Notes under the pieces: model-generated
Seen by the model: only the letters and a program-made list of their open reading frames with translations
Told to the model about the DNA's origin: nothing
Database searches by the model: none
Made by a program: the position numbers and the translations under genes
Origin: Reticulitermes speratus
Lineage: Eukaryota > Arthropoda > Insecta > Blattodea > Rhinotermitidae
Direction: 5' to 3'
NCBI GenBank assembly: GCA_021186555.1
Contig: JAJKFL010000013.1
Location: 29,468,743 to 29,532,742, forward strand
Length of the DNA: 64,000 bases
Shown: piece after piece, positions 44,241 to 55,262 of the stretch
How the letters are laid out: each line of letters opens with the position of its first letter
Numbering within the stretch: position 1 is the stretch's first letter

Positions 44241-46990
44241 TACTGCAATTGGGTTTTCACCCGGTGGCAGTAGTCCTTACACTAGTACACACAATACAAA
44301 TGGACATATAAATATACATAAAAATAACAATACAAAACAAACTATACACAATTACAAAACAAAATACATACAATAAATACAAGTACACACATTAGAACAC
44401 CGTACACACATTACAAAAACATCCACACCTTACAAAAGCATCCACTCCTTACAAAAGCATCCACACCTTACAAAAACATCCACACCTTACAAAAACACCC
44501 ATACACATACAAAACAAAATACATACAGTAAATACAAGTACACATATTAGAACACCGTACACACCTTACAAAAACACCCATACACATACAAAACAAAATA
44601 CATACAGTAAATACAAGTACACATATTAGAACACCGTACACACATTACAAAAACATCCACACCTTACAAAGCATCCACACCTTACAAAAGCATTCACACC
44701 TTACAAAAACATCCACACCTTACAAAAACACCTATACACAATACAAGAAAAAAAACACACACGCACATTACAAAAAACACCCACACATTAATTAATTTCA
44801 GTGCGTTAGAATATCCTCAGTATAAAGTCAGACCAAAGTACATGATAATTATATCCCCCAAGAACTTAATTCACTTCACTTCGAAACCAAAGCACTTCAC
44901 TTCACATAACTTCACACCCCTTCACTTCACATCCCTTATTTTTATTTAATCTCCACTTAAAAATCCTTAGCTTGTAATGACTTTCTTGACCCTTTTTCTA
45001 AAAGTGCTTAATTTACAGGGGAAAGTCGCTAGTACGCTTGGAGGTAATTGGTTCCAGCTTTTTATGGTCCTATTTACAAAGGAATATTTACCTACATCTG
45101 TTCCTTGTTTCCTAATCCTAATTTTCCGACTATGATCGTCCCTACCCAGGTAGCATGGTTTTAGCAGTCTATCCCCTATTGTTTTCCAAGCCCGTCCCCC
45201 GGTGTATGCTTTGAAAAGGGCGCATATTCGGGCTATCGCTCTACGCTGTGTCAATGTTTCCCAACCCGATTCATTTGTATTATTTGCAAATTTTGCCGCT
45301 CTCTTTTGCACGCGATTCAAAGCGCTTACCTGACCTTCTCTGTATGGGTCCCAACACACCACTCCATACTCAAGTATCGGTCTCACTAGTGCCGTATAAG
45401 CTAAACTTTTCGTATTATTATTTGCCCTTTTGAGTATACGCATTACGAAATGAAGAGCCCTCCATGATTTTCTTAGTGTATAATTTACATGATCTGCCCA
45501 GTTAGGTCGCTGCGTATAATTATTCCTAAATACTTAAAGTTATTTGCCTCTGGAATTAGTTGATCCCCAATACAATACCTCAGTTTACCTTTCACCCTAG
45601 CTCTATTTAAGCTTACTGCTTTACTCTTACCTGGATTTATCCTCATTTCATTTTCAACCGCCCATTCCCCTAATCTACTTAAGTCTGTCTGCAAATTTTC
45701 AATGTCATTACTATCGATTATCCTCCTGTATATTATACAATCATCAGCGAAAAGCCGTATATTTGACTCAATGTTTTTCCAAATACCATTAACATAAGCG
45801 AGGAACAGCAACGGACCTAATATGCTCCCCTGCGGCACTCCCGACGTTACTCTGACTTCATCAGATAGTTGTCCGTCTACTCTAACTCTTTGCGAACGTC
45901 CTAACAGAAATTCCTTTATCCATACCACTACCCTCAAGTCCACTCCGGTTTCCGCAATTTTTGTAAGCAGCCTATCATGTGGGACTAAATCAAAAGCCTT
46001 TGAAAAATCTATTATAATCGCGTCAGTCCTGACTCCCTCGTCTAGTGAATCAGCAATATCTTGACAAACTGTGACTACTTGACTTTCGCATGAGTACCCT
46101 GGTCTAAATCCATGCTGACCCTCATATAACCACTCACTCATTTCCCAGACTTGCCTTAGATACCCTGCTATAACGTGCTCCATTTGTTTGCAAACTACTG
46201 AGGTTAAACTGACCGGTCTATAGTTTCCCACTACCGATCGATCTCCCCCTTTATAAATAGGAACCACTATAGCTTTTTTCCAGTCCCCTGGGATAGAATT
46301 GTTGTTCATCGTTATATCTAGTAATCTCGCGAGGTATGGAATCATGGCTTCCCCACCTAACTTTAAAATTTCCCCAGGAATGCCATCTGGTCCGACGGAT
46401 TTATTTCTCCCGATTACTGATAGTCGTTTCCTTAAAATGTTGATACTAATGGTGAACGGTTTTCCTGAATCTGTTGATTGGATTTGCGGGGTATTTCGTT
46501 CGCAACTGAATACAGACGCATAATAAGAGTTTAGGGAGTTGGCCTTTTCTATTGGTTCGGTGATGAGATTTCCATTAATGCCCTTGATCGCAGGAATATT
46601 TTCTCTATTACCTTTACGTCTTTTAACATACTTATAAAACTCTGCCCAGCATTTACTTTCGTTTTGTAAGACCGAACTTAAGAATGTCTCCTGAGCCTTC
46701 TTTTTTGCTATCAGTAACTCTTTGGATAAACGTTTCAGCTCTGCTTGGTAATGCCCTCCAAATTTTCGCTTATTGTAAACTCTCCTCACCTTTACCTTAA
46801 GTCGTTTTACTTCCTTCGTATAATATTCCGGATCCGGATTTTTACTCAGAATTTTATGAGGTACAAAACGTTCTATACCCTCAAAGACTATTTGCTTATA
46901 GCTTTTCCATATCTCCTCCACGCTACTACCATTTCCAGCCCATAAGCTAAACAAATATGTTTGTGTTTGGACCACACAGTCGGACAAGGG
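44213..46990 (-). mobile_element. 5'-truncated CR1/Jockey-like non-LTR retrotransposon
   Basis: On the minus strand the element ends in a 3' UTR closing with a (TAA)n tract (44213-44240). The 3' UTR includes a tandem block (44395-44760) of CATCCACACCTTACAAAAA-type units. The coding part starts inside the linker between endonuclease and RT, so about 1.5 kb or more of 5' sequence is absent. Confidence 0.88.
44967..46987 (-). pseudogene. Non-LTR retrotransposon reverse transcriptase, one frameshift
   Basis: Frame 46987-45485 (500 codons) carries the RT palm and fingers: KSVGPDGIPGEILK (196-209), NYRPVSLTS (255-263), QHGFRPGYSC (291-300), the catalytic DFSKAFD (327-333), SGVPQGSILGPLLF (382-395) and FADD (413-416). 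It stops just after a +/-1 frameshift near 45500. The thumb/C-terminal region continues in another frame from about 45500 to 44967 (ALVRPILEYGVVCWDPY, RVQKRAAKF, RNxTIKSWNQLPPSVL-like). All RT catalytic residues are present, so the copy is young, but the missing 5' half and frameshift make it inactive. No apurinic endonuclease domain is seen. Confidence 0.92.
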
Positions 46991-47102
46991 CGTAGCTCCG
47001 CCGTTTCATAGGTACCACAGTTCAATATACAACCTTACTTGTTAAATTATCATTAAAATTAGACATTTACAAACAACAATCAGTAAATCACGCTTTAAAC
47101 TT

Positions 47103-47618
47103 CTGTATAAAACTTCAGTCTGTATTAAGCCACTGCGCAGGGATATCTGTTCTGGCAAGTAAACTTCAGTCTGTATTAAGCCACTGCGCAGGGATATCTG
47201 ATCCTGCAAGTAAACTTCAGTCTGTATTAAGCCACTGCGCACGGATATCTGATCCTGCAAATAAACTTCAGTCTGTATTAAGCCACTGCGCAGGGATATC
47301 TGATCCTGCAAGTAAACTTCAGTCCGTATTAAGCCACTGCGCAAAGATATCTTATCCTGCAAGTAAACTTCAGTCTGTATCAAGCCACTGCGCAGGGATA
47401 TCTGATCCTGCAAGTAAACTTCAGTCTGTATCAAGCCACTGCGCAGGGATATCTGATCCTGCAAGTAAACATCAGTCTGTATTAAGCCACTGCGCAGGGA
47501 TATCTGATCCTGCAAGTAAACTTCAGTCTGTATTAAGCCACTGCGCAGGGATATCTGATCCTGCAAGTAAACTTCAGTCTGTATTATGCCACTGCGCAGG
47601 GAAATCTGATCCAGCAAG
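47103..47618. repeat. 51-bp tandem array, about 10 units
   Basis: Units contain AAACTTCAGTCTGTATTAAG, CCACTGCGCAGGGATATCTG and ATCCTGCAAGT. The period is 17 codons, so the minus strand is open as a repeated 17-residue peptide; not a gene. Confidence 0.95.
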
Positions 47619-47957
47619 TGGCATCACTACGTCACAAAGGCACGCATCGCAGCGCTCGCTGCTAGTCCAATCTGCTGTGAGTCGAAGTCCAGGAGTTTTA
47701 CAGTTCAATGTATTGTAGTTAACATTACGTTTCTACACGCCATATTTAAACAAGGTGCTGGAAAACACATTCCTCCAGCGCGCAAGACACACGTCACACG
47801 TAACAAACACGTTGTTCATTGCACGTACAAATTTTATTTTAAGCGAGCCGACGAAAAGTGACTAGCGACAGCTGTCAGATAAAATAATATAATAACTCTG
47901 TACACCTTCAATGTGTAATGCATATGCTAATATTACAAATTTCCAGTAAAAGTAATT

Positions 47958-47992
<35 letters not shown>

Positions 47993-47993
47993 C
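47619..47993. other. Intergenic DNA with TA microsatellite
   Basis: Contains (TA)n at 47961-47989; otherwise nothing recognised. Confidence 0.5.
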
Positions 47994-48182
47994 AGAGTCG
48001 AACTCTGTTATAACGTCATGCAGGGGACTGAATACTTTGTGTCGTTATAAACGAGTGTTGTTATAACCGAGTAATGTAACGTTATGGTTAACGGTGAGGA
48101 ATTAATTAGTACCACAGAATGTCTGACGTTACAGACGAGGTGTCGTATAAACCGATGTCGTTATAACCGGGTTTGACTGTAT
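47994..48182 (-). repeat. Dispersed ~190-bp repeat, uninterrupted copy
   Basis: Reverse-complement homologue of 16425-16722 (GTTATAACCGGGTTTGACTG; GGTGAGGAATTAATTAGT). It contains one AATTAATT where copy 16425 carries the 103-bp insert and duplicated target. Confidence 0.82.
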
Positions 48183-48681
48183 ATATACACATATATATGT
48201 GTTTCGAGTATTCCATACATTTACAACACGCCTGTAATGCACAACCATACGCACAAACTGATCGCTGACAGTCACTTTAATCAGCACAACACAGCTGACG
48301 TACTGAAATTAGGTAACGTAGCTCAATGGTGCAATGTCAAACATTTACAGTCATGCCATTACAGTCGTGTGCCGCAGTTAACGGCAGCGTTATGCACTAC
48401 AGATACAAAGAATATGCAACACGTCGGGTTCCTTATATCATAAACATTAACTGAGAAGTCACTACATAACACGCAGCTCATTTATCGCACTGACGTATCA
48501 TTATTTTTCAACGTAATCCCGAACCACACTGACGCACTACAGCACAAAAGTTGCAGGTGTGAAAGACCGATATTTGTAGAAGTTTCATTATGAGCACAAG
48601 TGTTAACAAACAAGCCTGACTACTAGACTGCCTAATTATTGACAGTACATTGCTCAATTTGTGTATGCATGATGACTGTGT

Positions 48682-48957
48682 GTGGGCCGCGACAGCTCAG
48701 TCGGTATAGCGACTCGCTACGGGCTGGACGGTCCTGGGATTGAATCCCGGTGGAGGCGAGATATTCCGCACCCGTCCATACCGACCCTGGGACCTACCCA
48801 GCCTCATGTACCTGGTCTCTTTCATGGGGGTAAAGTGACCGGGGCGTGGCGTTGACCATGCACCCCCTACTAGCGCCGTGGTTAAAGAAAGAGTAGAGCT
48901 ATACCTCTACTCCCCTTCTAGGCCTTCATGGCCTGTTCTAGGGTGACCTTTACCTTT
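48682..48957 (+). mobile_element. tRNA-derived SINE (family 2)
   Basis: Head GCGACAGCTCAGTCGGTATA (A-box-like) and GGGATTGAATCCCGG (B-box-like), followed by a 200-bp body. Target duplication ATGATGACTGTGT at 48669-48681 and 48958-48970. Confidence 0.92.
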
Positions 48958-48993
48958 ATGATGACTGTGTTTTACGCCTTAAAGGGGTACCTC

Positions 48994-49028
48994 CTGAAGA
49001 GGACTAAGTTTAGTCGAAACACGTGACG
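48994..49028 (+). other. Hammerhead-core-like hairpin, well preserved
   Basis: CTGAAGA, G, stem II GACTAA/TTAGTC with a minimal loop, then GAAACACGTGACG. Confidence 0.65.
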
Positions 49029-49239
49029 TTATAACATAAAACGCCTTTTGTCGAAAAGCACCTCACGCTACACTTTCACGGTAACTATATATATGGCGGA
49101 GTATCACAACGGTACGAAGTCAAAAACAAAAACAGACGCTGTTTGTGAACAGGCGAAGACAACAACTAACAAGACTGTGTATTCAGGAGATGCATGGGTT
49201 TGAATCTCGATCAGACTGTCGGCTATCCTGACCAACGTT

Positions 49240-49470
49240 CTTCGTGGTGTTCCTCAGTCCCTCCCGGCAAATACCACGATATGAACTCTGTATGGCGACA
49301 GCCACTTCGTGATTTCAGGCTTAGGCCGCGGTGTAAACAAGATCTTCACTCTTCTGGGATGTGACGCAGCGTATATTGGTATTTGGTTAGCGACGTTTCG
49401 GGACAACCTATCAGTCCCATCGTCAGGGGTCAAGCAGTCCAAGAAGAGCGAAGATCTCACAGCCACTTCC
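49240..49470 (-). repeat. Subfamily B hairpin element
   Basis: Minus strand: GCTTGACCC, core CTGACGA, stem II TGGGAC/GTCCC, GAAACGTCGCTAACC, then GCGTCACATCCCAGAAGAG. GAGATCTTCGCTCTTC and its inverted counterpart lie on either side. The hairpin itself is at 49390-49426. Confidence 0.75.
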
Positions 49471-49688
49471 ACCTAACTCATTTTCCATTCACCATTCACT
49501 GACCTTTCGTACCACTCAACCTCTAGCCCTTCAACCTTGAACTCTTGAAGATAAAGGCAACATGTCCCTTGGGAAAGACGTCGTCACATCCCACAAGACC
49601 GGAACCCTCGATTACACCGCTGTGAGAACCTCAAAACGCGCAAAGGCCTACACTACTTCGGTGCTTACACTCAGTCTTATAATGTACT

Positions 49689-50414
49689 CAATGTGACGTT
49701 ATCCATCCCGCTGTGTATATAGACTTAAACAAACAATACCGCGACTTCCGTCTGACACACCCTATATTTGATAATTCTTTATACACTACATATTTCGATC
49801 ATTCCATCACCATCAGGTGTACAGTACAAAAAACCCAAAATCCAAGCAAAAGTGTAAAACGTTTGCGAAATCTCACACAATGTCATATGTATAAAATATA
49901 CACTGTACGTTACAGTCGGTTTTCGTAACCTGTGCGTGTCAATTAACATGCGCAGTGTGGTGCGTAACGCAAATACTGTATTATAAATTGAAAATTTTGG
50001 ATCTAAATATTTTTTAGATTATTTTTTTTTTTGCTAGGATCCTAGTTCCTAATTAATTATTAACTTGACAAGCAACTCTTTTATCTACATGTACTTTCGA
50101 TTTTTAGTCAATTATTTAAATTCTATATTTGAATTTAAAGATGAAGTAGGTCGAGTAATGACTGTCTATTTGTGCTAATATTTGCGTTACGCACCACACT
50201 GCGCATGTTAATTGACACGCACAAGTTACAAGAAACCGACTGTAACGTGCATTGTATATTTTATGCATGACACTGTGTGAGATCTCGCAAAAGTTTTACA
50301 GTTTTACTTGGATTTTGGGTTTTTTGTACTGTACACCTGATGGTGATGGAATGATCGAAATATGTAGTGTATACATAATTATCAAATACAGGGTGTGTCA
50401 GACGGAAGGCGTGT
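49689..50414. mobile_element. 726-bp foldback element with 14-bp target duplication
   Basis: Arms 49745-49985 and 50160-50408 are inverted copies about 93-95% identical, around an AT-rich centre. Direct repeats TCTTATAATGTACT at 49675-49688 and 50415-50428 flank the whole. Each arm carries a hairpin variant (CTGATGGTGATGG, then GATCGAAATATGTAG). No coding capacity. Confidence 0.87.
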
Positions 50415-50716
50415 TCTTATAATGTACTGTTAGGGCGATGAAAACAGAGAACGAATTGGGTGTGGGCATGCAGAAAAGTATGGGGAAATTCAGAAGTGCG
50501 GACAGCATTTTGGTTGGGAAACATGAAAGAGATGCAGTTGCTGATGGAAGAACAACACTAAGACAGATCTTAGGGGAAGAGAATGCCCGGTCACGTGCTG
50601 GATTCATCACGTCCAGAACAGGCACAGACAGACGTTCGTGAACACTAACGGACATGCACGAAACGTGACGTTCTGCTTGAGTGTGCTGCTTGGTGACGAT
50701 ACGATCGTCTGTCTTA

Positions 50717-51258
50717 AGCCGGGATTAGACGGCGCGTGGCTCGTCCAGTGACGTGACGTCACTTGCTCGGCCAACAGATCGGAACAGAAAAGACAATCTG
50801 GCTACACGACGCGGCGCAGCTCGGCAAATGGCCGACCAGCGGCCTTGCTCGGGCAGGTTCGGCTCGGCTTGTGGAATAAGCCGTGTTGTTCTATGAACTT
50901 AAAAATGTCCTCGTTTGACCACTCCATTCTAGCCAATACCAATTGTGGGACAGAAACTTTCACTCTTCGCGCACCCCGACAGCAGAAAACAAAGACCAGA
51001 CCTAAGTGTATACAGGTTGGACGAGACTGGCTTGGCGCGTACACTGCAAGCGCCGTGTAGCCGCAACAGCTGCCCGCGCCGAGTCCCTTTGAGGATCGTG
51101 AGAAAACCGCTTCTGAGGCGATCCCACGAGCCTCGTTCCACCAATCACACTCCGCGCCGCGCCAGGCCGGTTACACGGCTCGTTTGAATACGAATCTTTG
51201 TCATTGACGTCAGTTATGACGTAAAACGAGCCGAGCCACGCGCCGTCTAATCCCGGCT
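50717..51258 (-). mobile_element. PIF/Harbinger-type MITE
   Basis: Terminal inverted repeats AGCCGGGATTAGACGGC and onward through CGCGTGGCTCG are flanked by TTA on both sides (50714-50716, 51259-51261), the 3-bp target duplication of PIF/Harbinger. The minus strand has a short frame with MEWSNEDIFKFIEQHG (near 50926-50879), reminiscent of a MADF/Myb-like DNA-binding start. The interior is unusually GC-rich. Confidence 0.85.
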
Positions 51259-51474
51259 TTAGCTTGAACTGTCGTTCTTAATACAAACTGTTCAAGAGTA
51301 AAGCATGTGGCAATACCGCTGTACATAAGACGTTATGATTCTTAGCAAATGACAGTTAAATAACAAATGTAATCCTATGCTGAAATCAAAACTACGGCAC
51401 TTCATTGCATTTTACACAAAACACGTGTGTTTTGTTACCGTAAGTTACGTTCACTGAACAACTGACCTTTCACA

Positions 51475-52465
51475 GCCAAGTGGTTACTATATTGACCACC
51501 AAGTTTAACATTCACAAATTCTACGTTCTGCCCACACAGTGTATTTATGTGTTTTGTGTGGATCTCAGAACAAACAGCTATTATTTCACTGTACAACATT
51601 AACTGACTGGTTTGTATAACTGAGACGGGGTGTGTTTACTGCGCGGTACGGACTGTATTTGTGTTTTGTGTGTGGATCTCAGAACAAACAGCGATTATTT
51701 CACTGTACAACATTAACTGACTGGTTTGTATAACTGAGACGGAGTGTGTTGACTGCGCGGTACGGACTGTATTTATGTGTTTTGTGTGGATCTCAGAACA
51801 GGATCTCAGAACAAACAGCGATTATTTCACTGTACAGCATTAACTGACTGGTTTGTATAACTGAGACGGAGTGTGTTTACTGCGCGGTACGGACTGTATT
51901 TATGTGTTTTGTGTGGATCTCAGAACAAACAGCGATTATTTCACTGTGCAACATTAACTCACTGGTTTGTATAACTGAGACGGAGTGTGTTTACTGCGCG
52001 GTACGGACTGTATTTATGTGTTTTGTGTGGATCTCAGAACAAACAGCTATTATTTCACTGTACAGCATTAACTGACTGGTTTGTATAACTGAGACGTAGT
52101 GTGTTTACTGCGCGGTACGGTCTGTATTTATGTGTTTTGTGTGGATCTCAGACCAAACAGCGATTATTTCACTGTACATTAACTGACTGGTTTGTATAAC
52201 TGAGACGGAGTGTTTACTGCGCGGTACGGACTGTATGTGTTTTGTGTGGATCTCAGAACAAACAGCGATTATTTCACTGTACAACATTAACTGACTGGTT
52301 TGTATAACTGAGACGGAGTGTGTTTACTGCGCGGTACGGACTGTATGTGTTTTGTGTGGATCTCAGAACAAACAGCGATTATTTCACTGTACAACATTAA
52401 CTGACTGGTTTGTATAACTGAGACGGAGCGTGTTTACTGCGCGGTACGGACTGAATCCTTAACCC
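51475..52465 (+). repeat. 114-bp repeat array (copy 2), about 9 units
   Basis: Same family and leader as 26396-27145 (AAGTGGTTACTATAT ... CTACGTTCTGCCCACACAGT). The right end restarts a leader (CCTTAACCCTTTGAAGCCC at 52456) that is cut by a truncated SINE. Confidence 0.9.
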
Positions 52466-52491
52466 TTTGAAGCCCAGTGGTTACTATATGT

Positions 52492-52566
52492 ACCACCGGG
52501 ATTCGATCCCCGGACCGTCCAGCCCGTAGCGAGTCGCTATACCGACTGAGCTATCCCGGCCCACAA
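52492..52566 (-). mobile_element. Truncated SINE (family 2), head only
   Basis: The minus strand reads GGGCCGGGATAGCTCAGTCG, GACTCGCTACGGGCTGGACG and GGGGATCGAATCCCGGTGG, matching the head of 48682-48957. The body is missing. Confidence 0.85.
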
Positions 52567-52569
52567 TCA

Positions 52570-53368
52570 TATATGGTATAAAGCAAAAAAGTAAGGAAAA
52601 TATAAAAATAAATAAATTAGTATATGCATAAAAACAAAACCGTAGGAATAAAAAGGAAAATAAGCAGAAAAACAGACAGACGTACATTCTCAGAAAACGC
52701 AATTAAAGTATCACACAATGACTGTTGCTAACATTAAACTAAATTCATACATTTCCTCCTCATGATGACCTATGTTGAAATATGCAGCACTTTACATAAA
52801 AAAATACTTTTATAATTAAAATAGCTGTGCAGACTGCATTATATACTTTGGTATCTTATTAGGACCATAATGGCTGTTTTTCCTGAGAATGATTTTTAAA
52901 AAGACAGACCTACAGTGAATGTCTGGACAACAGGCAGATGCTTTCTACGTTACGGCAGGCGGTAACTTGTATCAACCAATGTGTTTTATACAGTTAAAAC
53001 ACAAACAATTGTTTTCTTTTTCGGAACTACACAACAACAAGCAATCGGCATTGTGTTTCCTGGCTGATATAGCGGCTGTCCGTAACAAACCGGACGGACT
53101 TACTGGCGTAGTAGAATTGGCCGGCGGCGACCACAGCGTAGGCTGGCCGTCGGACCTATTCTGTGCGTAAGGTGGCAAGGGCAAGGTATTTGCTGTGCTT
53201 CGTTCGTCATAGCGATAAGGTCCACATATCGGCACTGTCGGTCGCAGTGAGCAAGCAGACTCGTGTCAGGTGGGCGGTGTGTCTGACGTCACGAAACATA
53301 CGCCACGGATAATTAGCAGACAAGCAGGCAAACGCGGAAAATATGAAGAATCTATGCATGCACTGCCG
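52570..53368. other. Intergenic DNA
   Basis: No gene or element recognised. Confidence 0.4.
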
Positions 53369-53369
53369 A

Positions 53370-53632
53370 TCACAGTTGCCGCGCGGTCTAAGGCGTGGGT
53401 CTGCGGCCGTTCGGTTACTGGGATTGTGGGTTCGAATCCCGCCGGGGTCATGGATGTCTGTCTCTTGTGAGTGTTGTGTGTTGTCAGGTAGAGGTCTCTG
53501 CGACGAGCTGATCACTCGTCCAGAGGAGTCCTACCGAGTATGGTGTGTCTAAAAAGTGTGATCGTGAAGCCTCGATAATGAGGAGGTCTAGACCCCCAAG
53601 GGGCTGTCGAGCCATGAGGAAAAATATATATA
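53370..53632 (+). mobile_element. tRNA-derived SINE (family 1, copy D)
   Basis: Plus orientation: GCCGCGCGGTCTAAGGCGTG and GGTTCGAATCC head, body, and TGGCTCGACAGCC-type end read as GGCTGTCGAGCCAT. Confidence 0.92.
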
Positions 53633-53639
53633 TACATAT

Positions 53640-53904
53640 TTTTTTTTTGTATGGCTCGACAGCCCTATATGGGCCTGGGCCTCCTCGTTTCGTCGAGGTT
53701 TCATGGTCACACACATTTGAGACACACCACAGTCGGTAGGACTCCTCTGGACGAGGGACCAGCTCGTCGCAGAGATCTCTACCTGACAACACACAACACT
53801 CACAAGAGACAGACATCCATGCCCCCGGTGGGATTCGAACCCACGATCCTAGTAAGCGAGCGGCCGAAGACCCACGCCTTAGACCGCACGGCCACTGGGA
53901 TCGG
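53640..53904 (-). mobile_element. tRNA-derived SINE (family 1, copy E), tail to tail with copy D
   Basis: Minus orientation: head at 53904 (GTGGCCGTGCGGTCTAAGGC, B box GGTTCGAATCC), tail meeting that of copy D across a short A/T tract. Confidence 0.92.
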
Positions 53905-53967
53905 TCATATATACATATATATATATAAATATAAGTATATGTATATATATGTATATATACATATATC

Positions 53968-53999
<32 letters not shown>

Positions 54000-54015
54000 T
54001 ATATATACACTTTTA
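53905..54015. repeat. AT-dinucleotide-rich tract
   Basis: Alternating TATATACATATAT motifs. Confidence 0.9.
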
Positions 54016-54101
54016 TGACAAAGAGAGGAGGCAGAAGTACAAGAGGACAAACGTAACAGATAGCAGGGCCTTGGCAAGCCCGTCGGGGTTGGGCGATGTA
54101 C

Positions 54102-54369
54102 AGGAATGACGATTTCCTTACGTACTGGCAAGCGCTGCAGCTGCCATCTTCAGGGTGAATGAAGCTGCGGATGTAGAAAGGGACGGGGTGGGGGGGGCTT
54201 ACACAGATTTGGCGACGGGTTGTATGTCGGTCCGATTGGTTACCTCCCACATACCGCCCCCCTACCAAACCTACCTACATACTAAGCCACCCCCCAGTAA
54301 CAATCAGCTTCATTCGCCCTGAAGAAGGCAAATGACAGCTTGTCGAAAGTCGAAAATCTTCATTCCTCC
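54102..54369. repeat. Inverted pair of degenerate hairpins
   Basis: GGAATGACGATTT...CATCTTCAGGGTGAATGAAG at 54102-54175 is inverted relative to CTTCATTCGCCCTGAAGA...CGAAAATCTTCATTCC at 54308-54366. Cores CTGAAGA are kept; stem II and GAAA are eroded. Confidence 0.6.
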
Positions 54370-54604
54370 ACGCGACCCAACGAACTTAACAGCAGCCGTG
54401 AAAGCCTAAGGATTAGAATTACAGAAATCAGCCGCTCAAAGCGACAGATGAGGCCGGAAACGGTAATTACAGCTTCCGTGCGAGCAGAAACTGACAGAAA
54501 TTGAGAAAAACTGACAGAAACTGGAGCAAAGCAGTCGATCCATACTAGACCTGAGATTCCAGCAGCGGTGCTGATGAACACTACAGTATTCTGGAATGTA
54601 GTAA

Positions 54605-54655
54605 ATACCGACGTTTCGGAGAGTAATGCCTCCAAGGTCAGTGTCAGGCAGTCCC
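54605..54655 (-). other. Degenerate hairpin-family copy (subfamily B)
   Basis: Minus strand: GGACTGCCTGACACTGACC, GGAGGCATTACTCTCC, GAAACGTCGGTATTTAC. Confidence 0.5.
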
Positions 54656-54659
54656 AAGA

Positions 54660-55262
54660 ACAGTAGAGCAGACAGTATCCTACATACTAACAATCTGTAT
54701 AAATACTTTCAAAATATAAAAAACTCACGATTTTGGCAATAATATTAACTCGTACGTTAACACTAATCCCTCGATAATGTCAAGAATTAAAAGGCAATTA
54801 GTGTTAGCGTCCAAGTTGATATTATCATCAAACAATGAGACTTTTATTCTTGAACAGTTTTGTGTGGATCACCAGAACGTACTATGGAAAGCGTGCATCA
54901 GGTCCAGCTCTCTTTGTACAGCACTGCACTTCCTGCAGGCAGAAGGAAACACATCACGTGATCTTTGTTACAAGTGACTAGCTCCTTGCCTTCCAATAGA
55001 AAATTTCGCCGGCCAGAAAGAATTTCTCCGTCTGCAGACGGTACCAGCACTAAACATGTAATTCAATCCATATAAGCACGTGTTCAAGTCCTGTCCATGC
55101 GGTCTGACCACAAACATGACCTTGTGCACCTGCGGCCTTGAGTTTGCACGACAAACTTATACAAGACACAGAAGTAAACTCGGAAAGGCAGTTACGGTAC
55201 GTTTCAAAGTACAAAACTATATTTGCGGTTCATGAAACATGTAGTTTGACAGCTGTTATAGG
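54660..55262. other. Intergenic DNA before the 83-bp array
   Basis: Nothing recognised. Confidence 0.4.

Noticed and set aside
47042..47617. 191-residue minus ORF
   Set aside because: 51-bp array translation.
48688..48760. tRNA gene
   Set aside because: SINE head: flanked by a target duplication with a 200-bp non-tRNA body.
50438..50641. 67-residue plus ORF
   Set aside because: Short, no recognisable domain, next to a foldback element.
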